A program made the translations under genes and the position numbers. From Pyxicephalus adspersus (taxonomy: Eukaryota > Chordata > Amphibia > Anura > Pyxicephalidae): DNA of 64,000 nucleotides. This document shows positions 33,483-44,745 of the stretch, in pieces. The stretch is taken from contig NC_092859.1 in NCBI RefSeq assembly GCF_032062135.1, forward strand, positions 70,575,111 to 70,639,110, written 5' to 3'. The number at the start of each line of letters is the position of its first letter. The first letter of the stretch is position 1. A model generated the notes under the pieces. The model made no database searches and was not told where the DNA came from. It worked only from the letters and a program-made list of their open reading frames with translations.

Positions 33483-33619
33483 TTTATTACCTGATCTTTT
33501 ATGGAGTCATTCAGACATTTGTTCAGACATCCTCAATAATTAGCATAAATCTAATGTATATGCTGTATATCATTAATTTCTCTACATGTTTCCTGGAGCA
33601 ACAGTTCACTTCTTCAGGG
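33483..33619 (-). repeat. Hammerhead-like core with downstream poly(A) signal
   Basis: On the minus strand CCCTGAAGAAG (33609-33619) gives a perfect CUGANGA box, and GGAAACATGT (33585-33594) supplies the GAAA box. The bases between do not form a convincing stem II. AATAAAA lies about 95 bases downstream (33483-33489). This is the weakest of the hammerhead-like loci, supported by the shared layout. Confidence 0.35.
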
Positions 33620-33717
33620 TAAGGTAACAATAAATGTGTGATCTCATAGAGAATACCACTAAATTATTAGGTCAAGGACCCCCCAACAAAGCATCAGAAT
33701 ACAAAGATTCCAACATA

Positions 33718-34550
33718 CAGTCATAAAAAAAAGAAAGTACACCCTGTTTTAATTCCAAGGTTTTACAGTACATACCAGAACATTATCTGGTCCTTAGCAC
33801 CACACAGCAGATTCCACTGTGTTATTATTTATTTAACAAAAATAAAACGAAAATTTCGAAGCCGTGTGAAAAACTAAGAGCACCCCATGAATCATTAGCT
33901 TATATAGAAAAGATCATCAGTCTCTTACATTATTGTAGAGGAATTTTGTCCCACTCTTTTTTACAGCATTGCTTATTGAGGTTTGTGGGCATATGTACAG
34001 CTTTCTAAGGGCCTGCAATTGCATTTTGTTTGGGTTGAAGTCTAGACTTTAAAGGAGCCCTTGATTCTTTTCTTTTTCTTGACAGTTGTATTAAGGTGCT
34101 TGTACTGATATGCTGTGGTTTTCTTCATATTTGCGCTGTGCATTATGAGCAAACATCTCCATTTTGATATTGTCTATCCAAAAGACATTATCCCAGACGT
34201 CTTGTGATATGTGCAGATGCAACTATGCAAACCGAAGCTGCTCTGCCATTTCTTTTTAGGGAGAAGAGGCTTTCACCTGGCAACCCCCCCAAACCAGTCA
34301 AATACTTGTTCATTTTTTTCCTTATTGTACTGTAAAGAACTGTGAATAACCTTATCATTTAACATGCTAACTGTGGCTTCTAGTGTCTGAGATGTAGCTC
34401 TTGGGATTTTTGCAATTTTTCGCAGTCTGTGCAAATTAATGCACAATCTGACCTTGGGGTGAATTTTCTGGAATGTCCACTCCTGGGAAGATTGATAACT
34501 ATCTTGAATGTTTTCTACTTAATAATTTTTCTCATTGTAGCCACTTATTC
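33718..34550 (-). pseudogene. Tc1-like transposon with an internally deleted transposase
   Basis: The outer end near 33718 is flanked by TA and reads CAGTCATAAAAAAAAGAAAG then TACACCCTG, a Tc1 terminal repeat of a type widespread in fish and frogs. On the minus strand the transposase remnant runs from near 34510 inward: an N-terminal DNA-binding part, a block like VARKPLLPKKK, a CLLIMHSA block, then AYQYKHLNTTVKKKKRIKG. There it jumps over the catalytic centre to a C-terminal part with KKEWDKIPLQ. Most of the DD34E core, including the second Asp, is deleted. The other terminal repeat is not found. Confidence 0.8.
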
Positions 34551-34671
34551 TATGACCCCTGATCTCATGGATGCAGGGCCACAAAACACCCTTGAAGGCC
34601 AACTGTCCAATGGGATAAAAGAAGAAGATATAGATTTGACCAACTTAAAGGCCATCTACTTTCTTGCCCAT

Positions 34672-35068
34672 GAAGAAAGGTATCAGGGCAGATGGGATAG
34701 ACACATGATGGCAGACTACTGCTGGAGCCTTCAACGTGATTGTCCTGATCATCAGCATAAAAGGAAATCATACAAACTGAGTTTTTCAATGACCTCTTTG
34801 TGATTAATTCTATAAATATACTGAATATAGAATATATTGACATTAAGTATTTCAAAAATTTAATTTTGTATACGTAGGCATATCTAGCTTAATTTTGCTT
34901 AATTTTCATGTTTCATTAGTTTTCTTTGAGATTATTATTGAGGTCATTATCTCAAAAACTAGAGCCAATCCAGCAAAACCAATACCATATTTAGAATCTG
35001 TGTATCAAACATAACTTAAAATGACTTTAATCTGTTTGGCAAAAAAATGTTTGTTGACCAGTGTTATA
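34672..35068 (+). mobile_element. 3' fragment of the unnamed transposase-like element, lineage A
   Basis: From 34672 it encodes RYQGRWDRHMMADYCWSLQ and then the C-terminal tail. It continues through the same 3' UTR as 9255-9476 with about ten differences (substitutions and small indels) in 220 bases. It then extends a further ~170 bases to TTTGTTGACCAGTGTTAT (35050-35067), a terminal word nearly shared with lineage B. An open frame that joins it to upstream antisense Tc1 sequence (34429-34803) is a chance fusion. The fragment is 5' truncated. Confidence 0.75.
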
Positions 35069-38063
35069 TGTAATTGAATACAAATTGTCCACCAGCAGCA
35101 AAGATTTCCAGTAAATACAAGCGTTCCAAATACAAAAGCACAGAAGAAGAAATTTCACCTCTGCAAAAAAAACAGATTACCGAACACTTCCCTAAGTGAT
35201 ATTTCTATCTACAGGTAATCAAAGATCTCTTCCTTTTTTTCTTCCCACAACAGCTTGTACACACTGACACTATAATCTAAGCCTTCCCTTTAAAAATGAG
35301 AATCTGGGTTATCTGGGTCACTATAATGACGTAGGGGATTCTCTATGCACACATGGGGACCCTCATCCTTTCGATTATGCCCGCCGAGTAGCAGACCGAT
35401 AATTGCAAAGTGGTTGATCAACTCTAATGAAACATAAAATAGCTTTTTTGTATGCGTGTATTTTATACTGTGGTCAACAGTGCTGGCAAGCCACATATTT
35501 TTTGACAGAGGCAGCGGGCCAGTGAACATGAGCCGCCATTGGCTGGATTTTGGACATGCCCGGCTTAACCCACTTTATTTGAGACCCAAAATTTGCTTGG
35601 GCACATTTGTGCACAATTTGCCTTTGAGGCAAATGTAAATTCTGTATCATGTATCATAAAATGTATCATTGGACAAAACAAAATTTCGTACCTAGTCATC
35701 AACAAAACTGAGCCACCATCAATAAACTTAAAATGTTTCTTAAAATAATGGTGTTTTGTGAATCTATATTGGTTTCTGGAACTTATTAGTGCTTGTTTCT
35801 AAAAAAAAAAGATGAGCCAAAACAGCTCCTATATATCTTTAAGTTAAAATACTGCTAGCCTCTGATTGATGTCTATTGCAAGCTTCTTATTGAGAAGAGT
35901 AAAAAATGGAGCTGTTTTTAGTGGAGATAAAATAACACTTAATAGGAAAAACACACATCCATGGGAAATATAGTCCTTGAATAATAGTTATGCAATGCTT
36001 GAATAGAACATATTATATTATTGTAAGTGAACATCACATGTGCAGTACATATAACACACTGAGCTTTGTGAATTGACCCTTCACTATTCAAGGAGGTTTT
36101 AAGGTTGGATTCAAATGTCAAGAAAAATATAACATTTCTGTACATTCTGGCTCTGCTCCCAGTCATATGCATCAACCAGAAGGAATCTGTATAAATATAC
36201 TTATTGAACTTGTAGGATTACCATGTCTGTGAACTGTCATTGCACACAACCCCATACCACTTTTTCTTGGCTGCCAATTTGTAAGCCTACATTTTCATAG
36301 CTAATTGCTTTTGTTCTAAATTTGTGGAGAATTCCTGCTGAATGTCCAAAATTTGTACACTTAAATGAATGCGTAATTTTTTTTTTGCATATTGTGCCTT
36401 TATATGTCCAGCCAGTTACAAACAAACCTCAGAAATAATGGATGTGATCACGTCTCAAACACATATCCTAATGGATCCAATTTTTCTAAACAATTAGTAC
36501 TACAGCCCTTGGGTTTTGCTGGGTAAAACACAAGGCATGTGTAACCATATGCTCAAAAAAACTGTGCTACAGTCACCCATCTTCATAAGTAAATTTGAGT
36601 CACAGTTCTTCTGTATAGTTTCTATATGAATTTTTTAAAAGGAGAAGTTATCTTGCTGTCTGGTGGCACCATTTTTAGCAATAAACAGCAGCACCAACAA
36701 CAGGACAGTTTCCTAAAACAAGGCAGAAGTGTAACATAAAAATTTGGGGAGAGTCTCTGGAGAATTAAACCTAGCAGATGACAATTGCTGATAGAGACGG
36801 AAGTCTAGTGGAGGTTTGTCTCTTGAAGTTAAAAAGGACAGACCCCTTAATGTCTGTGCAAACCCTTTCTCCTTTTGGATGCAGCAATGTAAAGGGTACC
36901 GAGGGAGTATTGCAGAGAATGTAATGTTATGAAATGTTTTTGATGCATTTTGACAATTTTTTTTATTTGGATACAGTGCAAAACTTTAAAAAAAAGGAAA
37001 TAATGAACTGTGCCATCAATCTGTGGTTTCATTGGCCAATATTTTACCCACCCATACTGGAAGAATATAGCTGGAAATTTATGAAAAGACAGTCACTTCC
37101 CTGTGGCTAGTTTGTCTACACTCTGTATGGACTACAGTGTCTATACTGTGCTATTTATGAATTACTGATTTAGAGGCTAGATGAATTTTGGCCAAATCAC
37201 TCAACACCAATATAATATTAAAAAAACCTACTGAGTTTTAGTGCACTTCACTGAAGCTTGCTGTGTGTTAGTGTATTCTGGTTGGTTTTGTTGCTTTTAT
37301 TTGGCCTTTGCTGCATTTAGAAAAATAAATATTGGTTCCTTGTGGTCCTATCTATAAACCAATTAATTTTATTACAGCTATTATTGTTCATATTTATATT
37401 TTAATATTGTTATTATTACTATATCATCTGGTTTGGTGCACAGAAAAAAGTAAAGGACTGGTATAGACTTTGGCAGTAAAAAGGTTTTTTTTTTAGTAAA
37501 AAATAAAGGCAGCAGGGTAGAGTACAATGTTTTTACTTTCAAATGTTCTAGCCTGTCTCTATATAAACAATAACAATAAACTAAGATGGTACTAATTTCT
37601 GTACAAATACATGCAGCTACAATGAAAATGACAATCCCTGCCTGTGGGAGCTTAGTGTATTATCTGAAAGACAGCAATAGGATTATGCGGAAAAGAATCA
37701 CATGTTTTAGTTTATATATCCTTGGGAAAGAGAAGTGTCTGGCTTTTTCAATTAACAAAGTGTAAATTTAATTAACTGTAACATATCATATTCTTAATTA
37801 AATGTTACTTTACTATAACCAAGACAGTCACACAATTCTCAACCCTGCTAAATGATTGGATGTCATACCAGAACAATTTAAAGTTATTATTGTTTTGTAT
37901 ATATGGTATATATGTATTTTTTTTTACTAATAGTTATATGTAAGTACTCCAATTATTTTACCTAAATATTTGAATTTGTGGTCTCTACTTTCAAAATGTT
38001 TATTTTATGTACCATTGTGTAATGTATCATTTGATTTCATGTCTTCCCTAAAGTGTAGAGACT
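35069..38063. other. AT-rich non-coding DNA, no gene seen
   Basis: The block 35290-35640 is richer in G+C (GAGGCAGCGGGCCAGTGAAC, GGATTTTGGACATGCCCGGC) and may be an old repeat. Other frames (35939-36175, 36237-36425, 36847-37032) are short with no motif. Confidence 0.5.
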
Positions 38064-38639
38064 TTAAGTTTGTTGTAAAAAGAAAACAAAAAATGAAATT
38101 AAAAAGAGAGACTTCTTCCCTTCCATTTTGGACCTACATGGATTCCAGGATGGTCTGGAGTTGTTGTAGCTAAGTAGACATGACAAGCAACTTATTCTGC
38201 ATTTATCGCTACCGGGACGGAAAGCTTTTCTGTTAACAATATCAGTGTTGTTTTTGACAAATTGTGGCTTGGACTGCATTTGACCGTCCCCATTTCCTCT
38301 TTTTTTCTCCTCATTCTTTGCCATGTCTTCCATCTACCTTTGTTTATATTTGCTACTCCCCATTCCTAAATTAATTCTTTGTCTAACCAGGTATAGAAAG
38401 GCATGAATAGTAGCCACTGTTTGTTGCAAATCTGTGTTTTTAATAAATGCTAGCCTAATCCAGTTCCCTGGTCTGCCAGTATACTGATGAACATGTTGTA
38501 TTGTCTTACTTACGTACATGTCTATCCCCGTTTGAGTTTTCACTGCTGCCTGAAAACTTGGTGTGAAGATCTTGCCCAAGCTTGACAGTAACTGGTTTAG
38601 CTGAAAGCTCAAATATTGTTGTAATTGGCCGGTATGCAC
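38064..38639 (-). pseudogene. Unrecognised 190-codon reading frame with one in-frame stop
   Basis: On the minus strand an ATG at 38639 opens a frame of 101 codons to a TAG at 38334-38336. The same frame continues for 89 codons to 38064. The first half looks like a helical protein (FQLNQLLSSLGKIFTP, TIQHVHQYTGRPGNWIRLAF). The second half is basic and hydrophilic (NEEKKRGNGDGQMQSKPQ) with several Cys. The composition would fit a decayed structural protein of a retroelement, but no motif proves it. It lies 320 bases left of the gypsy LTR, outside that element. It could still be a chance frame. Confidence 0.3.
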
Positions 38640-38962
38640 CTCCTATCTTGTGATGGGTAACTAGAGGCTTAAGGGCACAGAAATATTGCTTTCTTCTTTT
38701 CGCAACCTATAAAAGCACTGTAGGATCAATCTCCAGGGAACTTGGTTTCATTGTCAACTTGGTTGGTTGTATCATTACTTGTTGTCACTTTTCCCACTCC
38801 TGGCTTATTAGGATTGTCTCCAGGTCTCTCAACATCCCAAGCAATTCATAAAGGTAAAGGAAAGAAAAGACAGGCCTTTTATGGCACAAATGTTGACAAA
38901 AATTATATGTATTGTTTATTAGGTGATGGTTTTTGTGGTCTATTCTATACAAAACTCTTCTG
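38640..38962. other. Non-coding DNA left of the gypsy element
   Basis: Nothing is recognised; short frames only. Confidence 0.55.
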
Positions 38963-39606
38963 TGTTAGAACCTTTTGCTAACACAGTCCTAATATGGTGT
39001 AAGATCCCAGGCGACCTCATTGCAGGAGGGCACGCGCAGCCTATTCCCTCCTGCAGCTGTGCTCACGGTAGCACTGGGGTTGCAGGATCAGTGCCCTGTA
39101 GGTTCCAGCATCCCTGTTGCTGAGGTTTCCCTCAGCATTCTCTGCTCTAGGGCTGCACAGCTGAAGGGAAATGAGTTGTGTGCAGCTGATTAGCTGAGTA
39201 GTTCCTGTTAATCCCATGCTGTCATTGGCTGCTGGGGCTTTATAGCCTCTCTGCTCCCATTCGGAGGTGCCGGTTATAGCGTCTGCTAGACTTACCTGTG
39301 TTGGGGTGTTTTTGTGAGTTTTCTTTGTTACTGACCTGCGCCTGTTTCTGACATTGGCTAGTTTTTGGATTTTCTGTCACTCCTTACTCTGCATTTGTAG
39401 CTATGTACTTTGCATTGGTGGACGCCGGGTCGGCTGACGGCCTATCTCCAGACATCATCTTTTGTGCACAAAGTCCGGGGGGCAACCGAGTGCTGGGAGA
39501 CACAACCAGTCTCCCGAGACTGAGCGGGGGCTGCTGTAGGCGAAGACTGCAGCATATATTGGGGGATTGGTGTCTGGGGAATACAGGTATTGATCCGGGC
39601 CTAACA
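38963..39606 (+). repeat. Left LTR of the gypsy element
   Basis: It starts TGTTAG and ends GGGCCTAACA. It aligns with 46688-47382 through TAAGATCCCAGG, GGAGGGCACRCGCAGCC, GGGGCTTTATAGCCTCTC (a TATA-like word) and TCCAGACAYCATC. The right LTR has about 100 bases (around 47030-47130) that are missing here, a deletion in this copy. No clear tRNA primer-binding site follows its end. Confidence 0.85.
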
Positions 39607-39647
39607 TTATAACAGGAAAAAAACAAAATAAGAGAAGGAATTTCTTC

Positions 39648-40545
39648 ATGGAGGATTTACAGTAGCAAGTCAGGCTCCTGACTGGTGCTGTTATTCAACT
39701 GGCACAGCAAGTAACTATGCAAGAAGGCCAGAGGCAAAACTTCGCTCCTGCTGTGGCAGCTGCCATTCCTGTTAAACCCAAGGTCCCCCTTCCTGGGAAA
39801 TTTTCTGGTGAACGCTGCCAGTTTGAGAGTTTCATGCATTCCTGTAAATTGTATTTGCAGCTGCGACCAATCTCATAGGCACAGAGACACGGAGCGTTGG
39901 CCTGGTCATATCCCTTCTCCAGGGAGATTCCCAGACATGGGCCTTTAACTTGCCACAAGGGGATCCAGCCTTCTCCTCTGTGGATATTTTTTTCAAGGCC
40001 ATGGGAATCTTGTATGTGGACCCAGACCTGACCTCAACTGCTGAAACTAAACCTAGAAGTCTCAGACAAGGTAACATACGGGTATGAACAGAAGAGTATG
40101 CCGCAGAGTTCCGCCGCTGGGCTGTCAGCTCCTAATGAAATGACCAGCCAGTTCCGTTGGGGCCTTTCTGATGCCATCAAAGACATCCTGGTTAATTACC
40201 CCATGCCAGAGACTCTGGATGAAATGATGATATTGTCCATCCGAATTGATCGCAGAATTCAGGAGCGCAATTTGGAGAAACTGGCTGCACCAACTGCCTT
40301 TGCTGAGGGCCTGGCTGTTCCTGCACCCAGTCCACCTCCCCTTCAGGCTGAAGAGCCAATGCTATTGGGCTTTTCAAGGTTGTCAGCCGCAGAAAGGTTG
40401 AGAAGCAAGAGCAAAGGTCTCTATTTGTACTGTGGGGAATCTGGCCATTTTGTGAGATCCTTCACTAGGAGGAAGTTGGGATTTCAGCGCCTAGGGAGGC
40501 TCAAGGAAACCTCCCTAGGCAAGCAAGAATGTGCTCAGATTGCAT
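39648..40545 (+). pseudogene. Gag of the gypsy element, decayed
   Basis: An ATG at 39648 is followed by a stop after five codons, so the frame is dead at its start. Downstream pieces show a Pro-rich PVKPKVPLPGKFSGE segment, a capsid-like stretch (MHSCKLYLQL, then SLLQGDSQTWAF in another frame), and from 40098 an open stretch of 161 codons with the C-terminal capsid and knuckle. The knuckle region (40422-40463) keeps the Cys at 40431 and the His at 40446, but the first Cys is Tyr and the last is Phe, so the CCHC zinc knuckle is lost. Its role in a live element is to form the particle and bind RNA. Confidence 0.75.
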
Positions 40546-40559
40546 TTTATTGCCAGTTG

Positions 40560-40860
40560 AGATTTCCTGGGGTTCTATGGTAAAATATTGGCAGGCCTTT
40601 TTGGATAGAGGTGCAGCTGGCAGTTTTTTTGGATAAGGCCCTAGCACGCTCTCTGGGATTTCCTATTATTAGAATACTTGAATCTGTATGTGTGTTGGGT
40701 ATTGATGACTCTCCCCTGCAGCAGGGGAAACCCATAACAGTTACCCCTGAGGTTTTAGTGAAAAATGGGGTTACCCATTCCGAAAAGATTTAATTTTGCC
40801 TGCTTGATATGCCTTTCTCACCTGTAATTTTAGGGCTGCCTTGGTTGCGCAGACATAATC
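40560..40860 (+). pseudogene. Aspartic protease region of the gypsy element
   Basis: The active-site motif that is Asp-Ser/Thr-Gly-Ala in the family reads DRGA here (40604-40615), so the catalytic triad is mutated. A run of seven T at 40624-40630 marks a frameshift just behind it. Further on, SPVILGLPWLRRHNP (40816-40860) matches the conserved C-terminal flap and helix of gypsy proteases. The protein is not functional. Confidence 0.7.
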
Positions 40861-40918
40861 CCATAGTATACTGGGATTCTGGACAGTTTGTTAAATGGGA
40901 TGAGAAATGTTTTGAGAG

Positions 40919-41690
40919 TTGTTTAGTAAGCTCACTACCTCTCCATATTGCTGGTACATCCCTAGAGAAGTTGCCCATTTCTTATGCAGATATCTCGGAC
41001 GTATTATGTTCCAGGCCGCGGATGTTCTTCCACCTCACCAGGCCTATGACTGCCCAATAGAACTGCTTCTAGGTACTATGGCACCCAGAGGCCACCACTA
41101 TAATCTCACTGTCACTGAGAATTTGGCCATGAAAACGTTTATAAAAGAAAATTTGGAAAAGGGCTTGATTCGGCCTTCTACATCCCCTACTGGGGCTGGT
41201 TTCTTTTTTGTGGAAAAGAAAGATGGTAGCCTAAGACCATGTATTGACTACAGACGGTTGAACAAAATTACCAGTAACAATAGATACCCTTTACCCCCTA
41301 TCGATGACCTGTTTGGCCAGGTAGTCAATGTCCAAGTATTTACTAAACTTGACCCGGGGGGGCCTACAACTTATCAGAAAAATGCAGGGGGATGAGTGGA
41401 AAACTGCTTTTGATACTAAGTATGGACATTATGAGTACCTGGTTATGCCATTTGGGTTATGCAATGCCCCAGCAGTCTTCCAGGACTTCATAATTGATGT
41501 TTTCCGTGATTTTCTTGGGAAATTTGTAGTGGTTTACTTGGACGATATTTTAGTCTTTTCTCCTTCTCTGGCCCAGCATCGTGTTCATGTGAAGGCGGTT
41601 CTTCGCAAACTTAGGGAGAACCTTTTTCCTGCCAAACTAGAGAAGTGTGTGTTCGCAGTCCAACAAGATCCTTTCTTAGGTTAAGTTGTT
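40919..41690 (+). pseudogene. Reverse transcriptase of the gypsy element
   Basis: Two frames are needed, with the shift near 41355. The first (40919-41395) has the entry motif [20 protein letters not shown] and [11 protein letters not shown]. The second (41328-41684) has EYLVMPFGLCNAPAVFQ and the catalytic YLDD (41535-41546), which is intact. A stop at 41682 ends the palm-thumb part. Gypsy enzymes use this domain to copy the element's RNA into DNA. Confidence 0.85.
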
Positions 41691-41708
41691 TCTGATCAGG
41701 GTCTAACG

Positions 41709-42143
41709 ATGGATCTGGCCAAGGTCACTGCTGTCCTTGATTCGCCTCAGCCCACCAATTTGAAGGCCCTACAAAGATTCCTAGGTTTCGCTAATTTTTA
41801 TAGGGGATTTATTAAGAACCATTCGGTCATAGTCACTCCCCTTACTGATCTGACACGGAAGGGAGCAAATCCTTCCCAGTGGCCAACCCAGGCTTGTGAA
41901 AGGTTAAAAGAGGCTTTTTGCTCTGCCCCTATCCTTGTACATCCAGATACCCAGCAAACCTACTTTGTGGAGGTAGATGCATCTGAACTTGGGCTGGAGC
42001 AATTTTGTCCCAGTACGGGGGAAACCCAGAACGTTTTTTTTCGAGAATTCCTGGCTATCAAGTTAGCTTTTGAAGAGTGGAGAGACTGGTTGGAGGGGGC
42101 AAAGCATCCACTAACTGTTTTCACTGACCAAGAGAATACATAG
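41709..42143 (+). pseudogene. RT connection and RNase H of the gypsy element
   Basis: A 144-codon frame continues from the thumb (LKALQRFLGFANFYRGFI) into the start of RNase H (YFVEVDASE, where the Asp is the first catalytic residue). It ends with a stop after [10 protein letters not shown], where the domain should continue; the rest of RNase H is scrambled up to about 42290. Confidence 0.8.
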
Positions 42144-42289
42144 AGGGAGCCAGAAGGTTAAATTCCCGACAAGCATGTTGGGCATTATTTTTTTCACGTT
42201 TTTACTTTACCATTACTTACAGACAGGGGTCCAAAAATGTTTAGGCTGATGCCCTATCACGTAATTTTCCTGAAGCAGGCTCCCGCACT

Positions 42290-42640
42290 GATTATGTGCC
42301 CGAATCCATTCTTCCTTCTCACTGTGGGCTCGGGGTATTATCTGCCAGTTCGTTCTCCACTGATCTATCGGCCCTGTTAGGGCCTCATCAGTCTGACCAA
42401 CTTCCAGGCAAACCCTCAGGGTGGTTATATGTACCCCTTCCCCTACGCCTGCAGGTCCTCCAGCAGTTTCATGAGTCTAAGGTTACTGGACACCCGGGAG
42501 AGAGAAAGACTTTAGTGTTACTGGTATGCCATGTGTGGTGGCCGTTCCTTCCTGAGGATACTCGAGCATTTGTAAAGGCTTGCACCATGTGTGCTCGTAG
42601 TAAAACTCCTCGTACAGCCCCAGCGGTACCTATAAGGATG
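42290..42640 (+). pseudogene. Integrase N-terminal H2C2 region of the gypsy element
   Basis: The frame 42296-42652 carries HESKVTGHPGERKT and CTMCARSK, the two His and two Cys of the retroviral-type integrase zinc-binding domain, in good condition. It is cut at about 42631 by the left LTR of the nested retrovirus; the catalytic core resumes at about 45640. Confidence 0.85.
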
Positions 42641-42781
42641 TCATTTTTCTGAGTCCTGAAGTTAAGTTGTTTTTGTGTTTTTTTGCTATATTTTGCAAAT
42701 GATTGAGTTGTGTCGAAACTAGTTATAGTTATATCCTCCTTCTTACCTTGAAACATCTTGCTCAGCGAAGTTGTTAATTAA
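42632..42781 (+). repeat. Left LTR of the nested retrovirus
   Basis: It shares CTGAGTCYTGAAGTKAAGTT, TTTTGCTATATTTTGCAAAT and TTGAGTTGTGTCGAAACTAG with 45351-45536. It lacks about 35 bases of the right copy (around 45450-45485). The exact ends are approximate. Confidence 0.8.
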
Positions 42782-42804
42782 GTTTCTTGTTGTTAAAAGT
42801 AGGA

Positions 42805-43925
42805 CAATTCCTGACAGATTCCTTAGTAGACACAGGAGCGACTTGTTCTGTCCTCTGATCCTGGTCAGGTCCATCTACACCTGGTGGGCCCTTTGTGGGA
42901 ATAAACGGAGTCAACACCCCTACAAGACGCACACATCATATCCCCATATGTACAGTAGAGAATACATTACACATCACTCATTCAAGGTATTACCTAGTTG
43001 TCTATTCAACCTGTTAGGAAGAGACCTGATGGGATCTCTAGGAATGTCACTGGTTGTTGACCCAAAGGGAGCGATTAATATCAATACAACCTGGTGATTG
43101 CCCTTATTGGATTTTTCCGGTACCCAACAACACATGGTCCACCGAACCATATGACATTGGATTCCTTGACTGCACCCCATATACAGCACTTACAAAACCA
43201 CATACACCAATATACCAAAAGCAGTACCCTTTAACTAAAGACAAGGAAGATTCCTTAGTACCCATGATTCAATCCTTTTGCCAACAAGGTATACTTAAGA
43301 GACATTGCTCTCCCTATAATACTCCAGTAAATCCTGTCAAAAAGCCTGATGGCTCATACCGCTTTACACAGGATCTCAGAGCCATCAATGAGCTGGTCAC
43401 ACTCCTAACACCGGTCATGTCAGATCTTACTACCTATCTTACAGCAGTAAGACCCAATTTTACAGTGTTATTGATTTGGCCAATGCATTTTTCTCATTAC
43501 CATTGTCACCCAAGACTCAGCCCGCAGTTTTCTCAATTGCCCTCCAGCAGGTCCTTGCCAACTGGCAGCCGCAGCATGGTTCCACTTTATTGTTATGTAC
43601 ATTAGCCCCTCTCAGGAGGCATGTCAGAGGGACATGGTGTCATTGTTGTGTTTTGTTGAAAAGGGTGTCGCAGAAAAAGGTTCAGTTCTGTCTGCAACAG
43701 GTCACATTCCTGGGAATGCTTTTACCCCAGGATCCTGGCTGCTTGCCCCCAGCCATGTACATGCCATTACCAGTCTGCCTTGCCCACAGACAAAGATACA
43801 GCTGCTCAGTTTTCTTGGCATGACCAATTTTTGCAGACACTGGATTCCTGACTGCTCGTATTGGGACTCACAGCTCTGTCCCAGTACCCCCCTAGTGCCC
43901 CTAACAAGATTTAAGGATCTGATGA
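42805..43925 (+). pseudogene. Protease and reverse transcriptase remnant of the nested retrovirus
   Basis: A DTGA protease motif lies at 42828-42839. Further on, at 43201-43450, is the fingers region of a reverse transcriptase with the typical ordering of SPYNTPV, PVKKPDGSYR and QDLRAIN. A frame change near 43470 leads to LANAFFSLPL. Where the catalytic YxDD box is expected (about 43590-43610), the sequence no longer encodes it. After that come QVTFLGMLL and a connection-like stretch to about 43930. The gene is dead in several places. Confidence 0.75.
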
Positions 43926-44745
43926 AATGACTAAAGCATATTTGATGTTAAAAGAATCCCTGACCTTTGCCCCTGCATTGGGAATGCTGAATTTTAATGT
44001 ACCATTTGTATTGTATGCAAGAGAAAATTGTAAAACCATGGCTCCTGTGCTTGCTCTGATGCATGAAGGTAAATTAAGGTCTGTGGCGTAAGACACTGCC
44101 TGTTACTGTGCAAGGCATGCCAGCCTGTCTGTGTGTGCTGGCGGGGTGTGCAATGGCTGTAGAAAATATCTCACTTCTAACTTTGGGTTTTTGCTTAAGA
44201 ATTTAACCACTCAACACACTTTTAACACAATTATAGTCCTTTGCCACCCCACAGGACATTGAATTCTGGAAAAAGGAAGGATTGACCTTTGATTTCCTTG
44301 GAATCTGGTCAAAAGGAGGGGAGGGACAGTAGGGCTACCCCAGATAGCAGTACCCCTCATTGTTTTTTAAATTCATGGTTTAGGACACAGGAGCATTAAA
44401 ACCACAACACAAGAAAAAAAACAAGCGCTTGTGCCCAAAATTTAAAGGAACACACACAGGCCATACTTTTCCGCTGTCTAACATGTGCCTAAAATTGAAC
44501 AACGACTATGGAGATATCTCTCTCTCTTTTTATCTCCCTACAGATCAACTGACGCACCCATTCAAGCCCAGAGACATAGTGTTGGTTAAAGCTCTTGCAC
44601 AAGCACAAATCCTTGGATCCACCCTTTGGACCCCTGGTCACCGTGCAAGCCATCACTAGAACAGCTGTGCTGACCAGTGGAGGACCCACCTGGATACATG
44701 CCTCAAGAGTAAAAAAGGCACTGCCAATCCAGCGCCAAGATGATG
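43926..44745 (+). pseudogene. RNase H trace and integrase C-terminal remnant of the nested retrovirus
   Basis: The stretch 43930-44070 gives short RNase H-like traces. At 44550-44730 two frames together give the SH3-like C-terminal domain of a retroviral integrase, with HPFKPRDIVLVK and then WIHASRVKKA. Most of the integrase core between them is absent, so a deletion joins RNase H to the integrase tail. Confidence 0.6.

Noticed and set aside
34672..34803. Continuation of lineage B across the Tc1 insertion as one interrupted gene
   Set aside because: The 34672 segment is about 95% identical to lineage A, whereas 31270-32135 is far diverged, so these are two insertions rather than one split copy.
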